Assembly (NCBI GenBank): GCA_903813345.2
Contig: CAIIXF020000004.1
Span: forward strand, 11,680,196-11,744,195
Length of the DNA stretch: 64,000 bases
Source of the DNA: Owenia fusiformis
Taxonomy: Eukaryota > Annelida > Polychaeta > Sabellida > Oweniidae
Direction of reading: 5' to 3'
A program made the translations under genes and the position numbers. Below are positions 46,401-58,400 of this stretch, piece by piece (within the stretch, counting starts at the first letter, position 1; each line of letters starts with the position of its first letter). The notes beneath the pieces were generated by a model. The model was given only the letters and a program-made list of their open reading frames with translations. It ran no database searches and had not been told where the DNA came from.

Positions 46401-49400
46401 TTAATCTGAATCTGGCAGTTGGTCTTTAGTCAAATAAACATAATTCACACTGTCTGATGAGAAAATATCACAGGGTCCCAAAATTGTCCCCACTAACAGG
46501 CAATGACCCTTTGTTTATTTAGATTGTGACAATGAACAGTCTTTCTCACTTGTTAAAAATGTAGCTTCCATTGTATAATATTGTATTTTGTATTGTATAA
46601 TATGTAATTGTTTAAGATGAAAAATAAATAATGCATATAAAAGTTTTGTCTTACAATAAACAAAACAAGTAACCTATTAATCTGAATCTGGCAGTTGGTC
46701 TTTAGTCAAATAAACATAATTCACACTTTTTTAATGAAGAAATATCACAGGGTCCCAAAACTGTCCCCACTAACAGGCCCCACTAACAGGCAATGACCCT
46801 TTGTTAATCTAGTTTCCTTTATTTAGTATAATATTGTATTTTGTATGGTATAATATTGTATATTGTATTTTATAATATGTAATTGTCTAATGATGAGATG
46901 AAAAATTAATTCTTATAATGTACATACTTCACTTTTGTTGTTCAATCAAATAAACACTTATATAAGAATCTGAAAGTTGGTCTTTAGATAAATAAACACG
47001 ATTCACACTTTTTAATGAGAAAATATCAGGGGGTCCAAAAATTATCCCCCGCTAATACAGGCAAATTGGCTCTTTAAAAAAACATTTAAACACATTGTAA
47101 AATTTGTAATATGATGTTCTTTGTAGACACAAAATATTACCTTGCCCATCAAGTCCACCCTGTTGTTTCCCGATTATGTGACCCAATAGATGGCACTGAC
47201 GCAGCCCGAATTGCGGAATGTCTCGGACTTGACGCGGCGGGTTATCGTCATGCCATGAATCAACATAGCAACACTGAGGAAGATGCGTTGCTAGGGGGAT
47301 GTGCCGAAAGTGAAGAGGAACGATACAAAAATTGTCAGCCATTTTGTTTTAATTGTACAGCATGTTCGACTCCTATTACCTTGGAAACGCCAATAAAACA
47401 GGTGAATTTTTAAATTAAATTCACAATTTCTTATAATAGCATCAACCTTTGGGAAGATGCGTGCAGCCCCAAGTCGTATTTCTGTGTACTATACTTGTCA
47501 TCTCTCAGATATTAGTTTATAATTTTAATTTCATAAGCATTCAGTTGAGCTCTGTTTTGTCTACCGTAGATACACTTAATTTTACGCTACTTAATTAAGC
47601 GGATTTGCTCAATTTTAAATATTGGCGGCTATTTAATTTGGCGAATTCGGGCTGAGTTAAGTTTTATTGTGGATCTGTAAATAAGCATTTCAGATTCATG
47701 TGTACAACTTACAGTAAGTCTTGATATAGCACTGAAATCCAAATAGGAATACTATACAAGTGAAAGCTTAGTCTAGTTTCAGTGATTTGGGAATTTTCCA
47801 AAATACATCTGAAAATTGGCAAATTTTGTCAATCCTCCAATCCGTCAAATTTAGTGTATCTACAGAATATGGTTTATTTAAATTTTGACAATATTGCTGT
47901 AATGTATGAAAAATCTAATAATAGAGTCATGTTAGGGCATTTTTCATAAATGATTTTCATGCATCTTTTAAAATATGAAGAATCTTCACATTGTCAGGGT
48001 TCCACTGTGGAATTGTCCTTAGAAAGATGCAGCAATAAGGATTGTCCGTCACGCCCCATCGACACAATCAAACCAATCATCAACAAGCTTACAAGGGAAA
48101 TACGAGCCTGCATGAAGAAATACTATGAGGTACTTAATTTCTGTTTTTTTTTTTATTATTATTATTAATTAATTTTTGTTATGCAAGTTATAATATCACA
48201 ATTATTTTACATGCCTAGAATTAGCACCTTCATCGTTGATAATGATTGACAAATTGATGAAGTCATCATGTAGAATATAAAATTAATGAAAATCAACATA
48301 TTTGTTATTAATTTTCAACTCAATGGTCTTCCGTTAAGTCCCTGTGTTACATGCAATGTAAATACCATTGGAAAGGTAAAGGTAAAGGTATAGGCATTAG
48401 GGATCCTGCGAGTCATTATTTTTCAATTTGATTCACATCTCAATATTAAGAACGCGATGACCTACAAATGATAAGATTCAGCATTGTATAAGTGAAAATA
48501 GGTTTTCTTTCTTTCTCTATGTTTCACAAACTCCTATGATTTGTTGTCTGTTCTGAATTCCTGATCACAAACTTTTACACTGGAACATTGTTTTTATCAG
48601 CAATCAATCTAGTCCCATTTCAATATAGGGAAAATAGCTGTTTCATGCAGTTTAGGAGTAAGTCAATTTGAAAAGTGATTAGCAATAAAAAAGGATCAAG
48701 ATTGTTGAATTGAATCGGAGATGATTTTTTGGGATTATGCTTCTGAAGTTGGTAGTTAAGGTCACCCTGTGTGTACATCTTGTTGTTTTATTACAGGGTT
48801 GGTTGCTATGTGAAGATACAGCGTGTGGTGCAAGGACCAGGCGTGTTTCACTACAATTCCACAGAGGTCACCCTGTGTGCACATCATGTAACAGGGCAAC
48901 CATGCACCCAGAGGTAAATTACCCTTAAATAATCTGAACTTTGTCTACACTCTTTGAAAGAGAGATGATTTTTTACCTCGCATATGTCCGATCATAATGT
49001 GTTTTCTGTCTATAAATAGCTAATATGTATTTACATTTAAACTCTTAAAAAAGTCCTTAGAGCTCAATTTAAGGTCATTAAGATTGTAATGGCTTCAAAA
49101 CTTTAAAATCATCGTAATATCCAGAGGCCCGAATGACTAGCCAGTAGGAATTAAGTGAAGAGGTAAAAAATATGCATTTGAGTTATAATTACTAAACATT
49201 AATTTTGTCCAGCTAAACATTAATTTTGTCATAAAAACAACAAATCAACAATTTTAGCAGAAGAGTTGGAACACTTATCTAATCTGAACACCTCTCGATG
49301 TTAACAATTTTTCTCAGTCCCAAATTTGTTATCTCCCTTTGACTCATAGTTTAGAAAACTTAGTGTGGACACCTGCTGATTTGGACACTTTTGGCCAGTC

Positions 49401-52400
49401 TTAGTGGCATTTACTTGTAGATGATATAAGTTTTACTTTATAAGTAAATATAAATGAACATGAACTCGACTTCCAATTTAAAAATATCAAGGGGTACCAA
49501 AATCATCCAATCTTACTGACATTACCTCTTTAGTAATACCTCTTTAGTATTGCCTCTTTCCCTTTCCCAATATCTCCCTAATAACTATTTTTTATTTTGT
49601 TTCTTTAAAGCACCCTGACCTTTAATTACTCATAGTATATATCATTAGCCTCTTATCAAATTGAGTTATTTGATTGCTTATAATTTATTGTATAAAGAGT
49701 TGCAATATTTGTTGCCACTTTATAAATCTGAAGCTAATCTAATAATATCCATTAATTAGCCCACGGGGCTGTAATTAAGTAGAGACTTCTTGAATTTGCC
49801 ATCTAATGACAAAGGATGTGTGATCCCATATTGCAAGGCAGGATTATAATTTGCTGACCAACCAATCATATTTTAGTATTTGAAATATGACAGTTTGTCT
49901 TTTTCCACCCAAAATACACTGAAAAGCAAACTAAACAAAAAATGTTATGAACACAAAAGTATATATTCCAAATTATATTAAAGTTAAACCGATATTTATT
50001 TATATAATACTATGAAGAAATGATGAAATAAGCATGATCTGATAAATATTTAAGTCAGGTAGGGGCTGATGGGATTGTTGCAGGTGTAGTGTTGTAATTA
50101 AGTGGAGGGAACTTGAATCTTGCTGTAATGAGCCTATAAATTAGAAGCCTCTTCAACAAATATTTAATGAGGGTCACTTTTGGAAATTCAAAATAGAGTG
50201 GAAAAGAGTGGAATCAGCATGGAATAAACTAATCAGACATGTGGATAATACTCTAAATTATATAGAAATGCAAGAAAATCAGGTACTTTATTCAAATTTT
50301 AGAGAGAAATTGAGTGAAATAAGCATGAGCAGACGGACAATTTAAGTGCAGGTGATTTTCAAGCAGCTGTTTGTGCCCCAGGCTTTGAAGGGCCACCAAG
50401 ATACAAATTGTAAAATAATTGATAATGATCTTGTTTTATATTTATTAAGTAGATTTAAAGAAAATACTAGAGGGACACTTTTAAATTAGAATAAGGTAGA
50501 AGGGGTCATAAAAAATAAGGTTTATGAGATCTTGACAACATATAGAGCCCCACATGAGAGATTAAGACGAAGAGCAAAACAGTCAGACCTGCTCGCCTTT
50601 TTATGTCCCCACCACATAGTGTGGGGCCATATTGTCGGCCTAGGCGCGTCCGTCTGTCTGTCCGTCTGTCTGTCCGTACGTCCGGCAGTTTTCTCCAAAA
50701 CCGCTACAGATATCACCTTCAAATTTTCAGGGATAACTTATGAGTGCATACAGATGTGGATGAAAAAAAATTAACTCGATACCTACTTCCTGTCGGCCAT
50801 TTTGAAGTCAAATGCTAAAATCCTTGTCTGCAAACTTTAAGAAAAACTGCTTCACAGTTGCTTTTAAAACTTTAACATCTTGTTCAGCTCACTTCATTCT
50901 AGATCTGATTAGGTTTTGGACCTGCTAGCTCAGTCATGTCAGCCATTTTGAATGTCTTAAGAAAAGTTAGCGCGCGATAATACTTTGTATCATATTGAAT
51001 GGTGTTTTTGAGTTTTCATACTTTAACTATTTAGTAGCTTTATAAATAATTTCAGATGTACTTTGCTGTAAAAGCCTACTTTATTGTTAACAGTAGTTAT
51101 ATGTGATAATTTTGTAAAAAGAAATCAGCAAAAACTCATAAGGACTTTTTTATTGTCGGCCATTTTGGATTTTTCGGTCCTAAAATCTTGTCTGTGAAGT
51201 CTTGTCTGCGCGTTTTCAGGTGAACCGTTTGGTGGATCAATTTCAAATTTTCAGGGATGATTCTTAGTATAAAAATCTAGATCTCATTAGTTTTTTGGCA
51301 TTCTGGGTAAATGTCAAGGCAGCCATTTTGGATTTTCCGTCCTAAAATCTTGTCTGTAAAGTCTTGTCTACTCGTTTTCAGGTGAACCGTTTTGTAGATC
51401 AATTTCAAATTTTCAGGAATGATTCTTAGTATGAAAATCTAGAACTGATTAGTTTTTTTGCATTCTGGGTAAATGTCAAGGCAGCCATTTTGGATTTTCC
51501 GTCTTAAAATCTTGCCTGTAAAGTCTTGTCTACGCGTTTTTAGGAGCACAGTTTGATAGATCAATTTCAAATTTTCAGGGATGATTCTTTGTATGAAAAT
51601 CTACATCTGATTACTTTTTTTGCATTCTGCGTAAATGTTAAGGCAGCCATTTTGGATTTTCTGTCCTAAAATCTTGTCTGTAAAGTCTTGTCTACCCGTT
51701 TTCAGGTGAACCGTTTGGTAGATCAATTTCATATTTTCAGGGATGATTCTTAGTATGAAAATCTACAAACAGATTAGTTTTTTGACATTCTGGGTAAATG
51801 TCAAGGCAGCCATTTTGGATTTTCCATCCTGAAATCTTGTCTGTAAAGTCTTGTTTACACGTTTTCTGGTTAACTGTGTGACGGATCAATTTCAAATTTT
51901 CAGGGGTGGTTCTTAGTATGAAAATCTAGAACTGACTAAATTTTTGGCATTCTGGGTAAATTTTAAGGTGGCCACTTTGGATTTTCCGTCCTCAAATTGT
52001 GTTGGTAAAGTCTTGTCTACTCATTTTCAGGATAACCATTTCACGGGATCACCACTTGGTGGGGACATTTTGTACACATTTGTGTTCTTGTTTCTCCTTA
52101 TCTTCTCTCCTTATATTTTCCCCTTGTCTTCTACAATTGAGTTTCTTTTTCATAGAGATAAGGTCATAGGAAGACATAGGCCAATTTTCAAGAAAGTAGA
52201 AAGTAGGAGCATTAAAATAACTCAAACTATTTCTTAAAGGATTGTTCTCAAAAAGTATTTTGATAAGAAAAGAGAGAGAAGTCAGCAAGAAATAAAATTG
52301 CATATAGGACATACTTAAAACGAACCCCATTCCCTTACATATAGTAAGTACCTTCGAAATAATATGCATGGACATTTCTTTCAAAGGGAATAATTCCCTT

Positions 52401-55400
52401 TATCTTACTTTCAATTAAATGCCCAGAGCATCATTTTCCGTCTGCTGTTTAATACAATGCATTATGGGTATTTATTTGTAGTACACAGACTTCCATCTAT
52501 ACATCCAACTGAGCTACTACCAGTTTCTCTTTGACTTGGAGAAGGCCCGTAACTACAACAAAGACAAAAGTAAGTTTTGTGACATCACTTTATGTTAAAA
52601 CGACATCTTCCCAGCACTAAAGCAAATGGTCACTGAAAAATGAAAATCCATTTCCACCCATTAGGAAACAGAGAAATCTTGAAAATGGCATATCAATGCC
52701 TCTGTTAATAACAATTGAATATAATATTTATACTGCTATGAAAAAGAGAAAGCTCTGATTTGTTCTAGTATGAAAGGGCCATTATTGTTTGACAAATGTA
52801 TATATATTCCTTTTTACTCACGAGTCTTCAATATTCAAAATAGATTTCACCAAGATTACTTTTTTTTATTCAAGACTCTGAATGCATCAATAACACAACT
52901 ATTTACTACAATTAGAGTATTATATTATAACTATAGTACTAATTTTCAAAGTACTAATTGCGCAAGGATCCACTTTCGTACAGAAAGTACAGCCATAAAG
53001 TACACAGAGTACATGCATAAAGTACATGCATAAAGTAATAAATTGGTTGACAACATTAATGTTTCTAATTGATTTCATTTTAATAATTGATGAATTATGA
53101 TATAAAAGTCTTAGTACATGTAGTGCACTCTGACTTACGTTATTAAAAACATGGGCATGATATCTTACTCTGAAAACACTATTAGCATTTTGCTTTGTTG
53201 AATCACTGATGCCTGGGTCACATTTTTCCGGCGCCTGGTGATTGAGTATGAGTAGGTAAAGTTGAAGCAATTGAAATCTTGTGAATCAAGATGTAGTCGG
53301 GTTTGAATAGGAGATAAGTTCACAGAATATTTCAAAAATATATAGAAGCAATCTTAAGGTGGATTTCAAAACTTCATACCATCCTTTTGAGAACCTGAAG
53401 TGGCACCAAGCAATCCATTGACTTTTTCACCAAAAATCCAAGATGGCCGCCACAATTTATCGAAAAATCATAAAAATTGACTAAAGTTGTGATTTAATAA
53501 GTCAAAATAGTTGTATACTGATCAAACATGACTAATAATAGTACCTATTAGATGTTCATATGGATTTAAATTCATTGGATAATTTTTGTATGAAAACTGG
53601 AGTCCCACAAGGCTCAATTTTATGTCCGCTACTTTTTTTGTCTAATGATTTGCATTGACCATGGCATTTGCACATAGCAGTGGATACTTATCCATTTTTG
53701 TAATGTGTGCACCCAGGACCAAATTTCACCTTGCACCCATACTTGACCAATGCCTGGCATGCCTTGGCTGCTTGAGGAAGGGATGTGAATAGTGGCACCA
53801 GTAGAGCCATGTCATACTTCCAGCCCCATGTTGTGAACTCCTATACCAATTTTAGATGGAGATTGTACAGTTGCCCTCAAACAATACCACCTTGGTTAGC
53901 AAGTTCTTAAGATTTTCTGAGCAAGGCTTCCTCTTGTTGGTGGTATTCTACTCTATGGCCATCACAGAACATTCGTGCTGTATTGATATCTATCTGGTTG
54001 CTGGTTCGATCGTATAATAGAACACAGTAAAGTGTTCTAGGGACTGAATGGCCTGAACTGACAAAGCAAGGTTTGTTGTAACCATTTGTACCACTTGTAA
54101 AAAAGCTGGAGTAACTTCAATGAGCACATTCCATAGCTTGAAGGCATATTTTTTGCTATGGCCAAAGAATGGTGAAGCTAATATAATATAATTTAATACC
54201 TGTAATTTTTGAGAGGTCCGAAGGCAATCCAGATTGACACTTATTGCGCCCTTAAATGCTGCAGCCATGGCAAAAGCAACTACATCAGTATCTCAACTTC
54301 TGATTGTGAAGTCTTTTACCCTCTGAGGTCATGTTTTATATGAACAAAGAGTCTCGTGTCAGTTTCTTCATGAGTACAAGGTCCAATCATTGCTGTATCT
54401 GGCAATTGAGGAAAGCACTGAATAGATTCTCCAATAGAAGTTATCATTTGCTTGTCATTAACATCAAACTCAGACATAGAGTTGGCCAGGAATGCAAACA
54501 GCCTAGTCTTGTTCCGTTGATTATTAGAAAAGCTGGGCAATTCTTAGGCATCGGATTCTCTGCATAAACTATCCTTCTAGCACCAGTGCCACAATGAATC
54601 CTTGTTAGGGACTTCTCACTGTTTTGTGGGTAAACATTCCAGACAACATCTAGGAACACCTTCCATAAGCTACCTTAACTTGGGATGAAAGGACCAGTTT
54701 CTAGACATTTAAGTAAGTCTGTCGTAGGTCACATGGCTCTGTGCATAGCTAGGGATGACGGGATGCCAATCAAGACACGTTGACATGTCTGAGTTTTTCA
54801 AACATGAAAAACATGAGTTCCGGCCATCCTTAGCTAAGCACAGAGCCATGAGACCTACAAAGAAGCAGACTTACTTAAATGTTGAGAAGCTAAGCCAGAT
54901 GGATTTGAAGTATTGGAAAAAACCTGCAGATGCAATTTTAATAGATGGCGCCCTTCTGGTCTATGTGATGCGTCCTGGTGTGTCTACCAACTTCCAAGAA
55001 TATGCTACCAATGTCTCATCCCAAGTTAAGGCAGCTTATGGAAGGTGTTTCAAGATTAGATGCTATCTGGGATGTCTACCAACAAAACAGTGGGAAGTCC
55101 CTGACAAGGATTCATCGTGGCACTGGATGGTTTATGCAGAGAATCCGATGCCCAAGAATTGTCTAGGCTTTCTAAGAAATGGCCAGAACAAGACTGAGCT
55201 GTTAGCATTCCTGGCCAACTCTATTTTTGAGGTTGATGTAAATGACAAGCAAATGATAACTACTATTGTGGAATCTGTTCAGTGATTTCCTCACTTGCCA
55301 GATACAGCAATGATTGGACCTTGTACTCATGAAGAAGTTGACACTAGACTCTTTGTTCATGTAAAACAGATGACCTCAGAGTCAAGGTTACCAATATCGC

Positions 55401-58400
55401 TTGCCCCCGGGTTCGATTCCCGGTTCAGACAAGTTTGTGTGTGCGTCATGTAATTCTGGGTGTTTGACTGAGTGGTTCATGACTCGTATAAAAGGCTGTG
55501 GTGTGTACCTGTATGTCTGTGTACCTGTGCACACAAAAGAACACAGGGCTCCTCCAAGGAGGGGTTTCTGGCTCTGTCTTCGAGTGTAAAATATGTAAAG
55601 TACGGAATACCAATGAGGCATTGCTCGCCAAATATGGCGGTAACCAAGATATAATAATAATAATTATTAGGGCCCAATAAGTGTCAATCTGGATTGCCTT
55701 CGAACCTCTCAAAAATTACAGATATTAAATTATATTAACTGCATCAATCTTTGGCCATAGCAAAGGATCTGCCTTCAAGCTATAGAATGTGTTCAAGGAA
55801 GTTACTCCAGCTTTTCTACAAAAGAGTGGCACAAATGCTCACAACAAACCTGGTTTTGTAAATTCAGACCATTCAGTCCCTAGTCTGTTTTACTGTTCTA
55901 TTATATGATTGAACCAGCAACCAGATAGATATCATACAGCACGAAGGCTAATGTTCTGTGACGGCCATACAGTCATTGAAAGAATACCACCAACAAAAGG
56001 AAGCCTTGCTCAGAAAATCTTAAGAACTTGCTAACCAAGGTGGACTTGTTTGGGGGCAACTGTACAATCTCCATCTAAAATTGGTATAGGAGTTCACAAC
56101 ATGGGGCTGGAAGTATGACATGTCTCTACTGGTGCCACTATTGACATCCCTTCCTAAAGCAGCCAAGGCATGCCAAGCATTTGTCAAGTATGGGTGCAAG
56201 GTGAAATGTAGTCCTGGGTGCTTACATTTCAGAAATGGATAAGTATCCACTGCTATGTGCAAATGCCATGGTCAATGCAAGTCATTAGACAAAAAAAGTA
56301 GCGGACATAAAATTGAGCCTTGTGGGACTCCAGTTTTCATACAAAAATGATCCAGTGACTTTAACTGCATATGAACATCTAATAGGTACTATTATTAGTC
56401 ATGTTTGATCAGTATACAACTATTTTGACTTATTAAATTACAAGTTTAGTCAATTTTTATGATTTTTCAATACATCGTGGCGGCCATCTTGAATTTTTGG
56501 TGAAAAAGTCAATGGATTGCTTGGTGCCACTTCAGGTTTTCAAAAGAATGGTATGAAGTTTTGAAATCCACCTTCAAATTGCTTCTATATATTTTTGAAA
56601 TATTTTCACCTAAATATTCCTGACTAATGATGTATTCATGGAAAGGATAGGACGTATCGATATGGTGAACTGAATTCAACAATGTTTTTCTCTTAAACCA
56701 ATTATTGAAAACATTCTGCAAAAACACGATCCTTTATTATGTCCCCACCACATAGTGTGGGGCCATATTGTCGGCCTAGGCGCGTCCGTCTGTCTGTCCG
56801 TCCGTCTGTCTGTCCGTCCGTCCGTCCGTCCGTCTGTCCGTCCGTCTGTCCGTACGTCCGGGAGTTTTCTCCAAAACCGCTACAGATATCACCTTCAAAT
56901 TTTCAGGGATAACTTATGAGTGCATACAGATGTGGATGAAAAAATATTAACTCGATACCTACTTCCTGTCGGCCATTTTGAAGTCAAATGCTAAAATCCT
57001 TGTCTGCAAACTTTAAGAAAAACGGCTTCACAGTTGCTTTTAAAACTTTAACATCTTCTCGCTCACTTCATTCTAGATCTGATTAGGTTTTGGACCTGTT
57101 AGCTCAGTCATGTCAGCCATTTTGAATGTCTTAAGAAAAGTTAGCGCACGATAATACTTTGTATCATATTGAATGGTGTTTTTGAGTTTTCATACTTTAA
57201 CTATTTAGTAGCTTTATAAATAATTTCAGATGTACTTTGTTGTAAAAGCCTATTTTATTGTTAACAGTAGTTATATGTGATAATTTTGTAAGAAGAAATC
57301 AGCAAAAACACATAATCACTTTTTTATTGTCGGCCATTTTGGATTTTTCCGTCCTAAAATCTTGTCTGTGAAGTCTTGTCTACGTGTTTTCAGGTGAACC
57401 GTTTGGTGGATCAATTTCAAATTTTCAGGGATGATTCTTAGTATAAAAATCTAGATCTGATTTGTTTTTTGGCATTCTGGGTAAATGTCAAGGCAGCCAT
57501 TTTGGATTTTCCGTCCTAAAATCTTGTCTGTAAAGTCTTGTCTACGCGTTTTCAGGTGAACCGTTTGGTAGATCAATTTCAAATTTTCAGAGATGATTCT
57601 TAGTATGAAAATGTAGAACTGATTAGTTTTTTGGCATTCTGGGTAAATGTCAAGGCAGCCATTTTGGATTTTCCGTCCTAAAATCTTGTCTGTAAAGTCT
57701 TGTCTATGCATTTCCAGGTGAACCGTTCTGTAGATCAATTTCAAATTTTTAGGGATGATTCTTAGTATGAAAATGTAGATCTGATTAGTTTTTTGGCATT
57801 CTGGATAAATGTCAAGGCAGCCATTTTGGATTTTCTGTCTTAAAATCTTGCCTGTAAAGTCTTGTCTACACGTTTTTAGGTGAACCGTTTGGTAGATCAA
57901 TTTCAAATTTTCAGGGATGATTCTTAGTGTGAAAATCTACATCTGATTAGTTTTTTGGCATTCTGTGTAAATGTCATGGCAGCCATTTTGGATTTTCTGT
58001 CCTAAAATCTTGTCTGTAAAGTCTTGTCTACGCGTTTTCAGGTGAACCATTTGGTAGATCAATGTCATATTTTCAGGGATGCTTCTTAGTATGAAAATCT
58101 AGGAACAGATTAGTTTTTTGACATTCTGGGTAAATGTCAAGGCAGCCATTTTGGATTTTCCATCCTAAAATCTTGTCTGTAAAGTCTCGTTTACATGTTT
58201 ACATGTTTTATGACCTCAAATTATCACCCATTGGTGGGGACATTTTGTACACATTTGTGTTCTTGTGTAATGTTGTCGGAAATTTAAGTTAATTTGAAAA
58301 GAAAAAAACCTGAGCATCCAATGTACTTGAATTAGTAATACTGTAATTCTAATTTTTAAGTAAACTTCTTTCAGAATGCAGCGAGCCTTAAATCAGGGAC

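Larger units (their letters stand above)
53328..56607. repeat. 3.3-kb palindrome in POLA1 intron 28 with two inverted pseudogene copies
   Basis: The left arm (53328-54755) and right arm (54830-56607) are inverted copies, from AATATATAGAAGCAATCTTA at the outside to CATGGCTCTGTGCATAGCTA next to a roughly 75-bp centre. The right arm is longer mainly because of a SINE insertion (55383-55671). Divergence by eye is around 10%, including small indels, so the duplication is not very recent. Confidence 0.88.
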
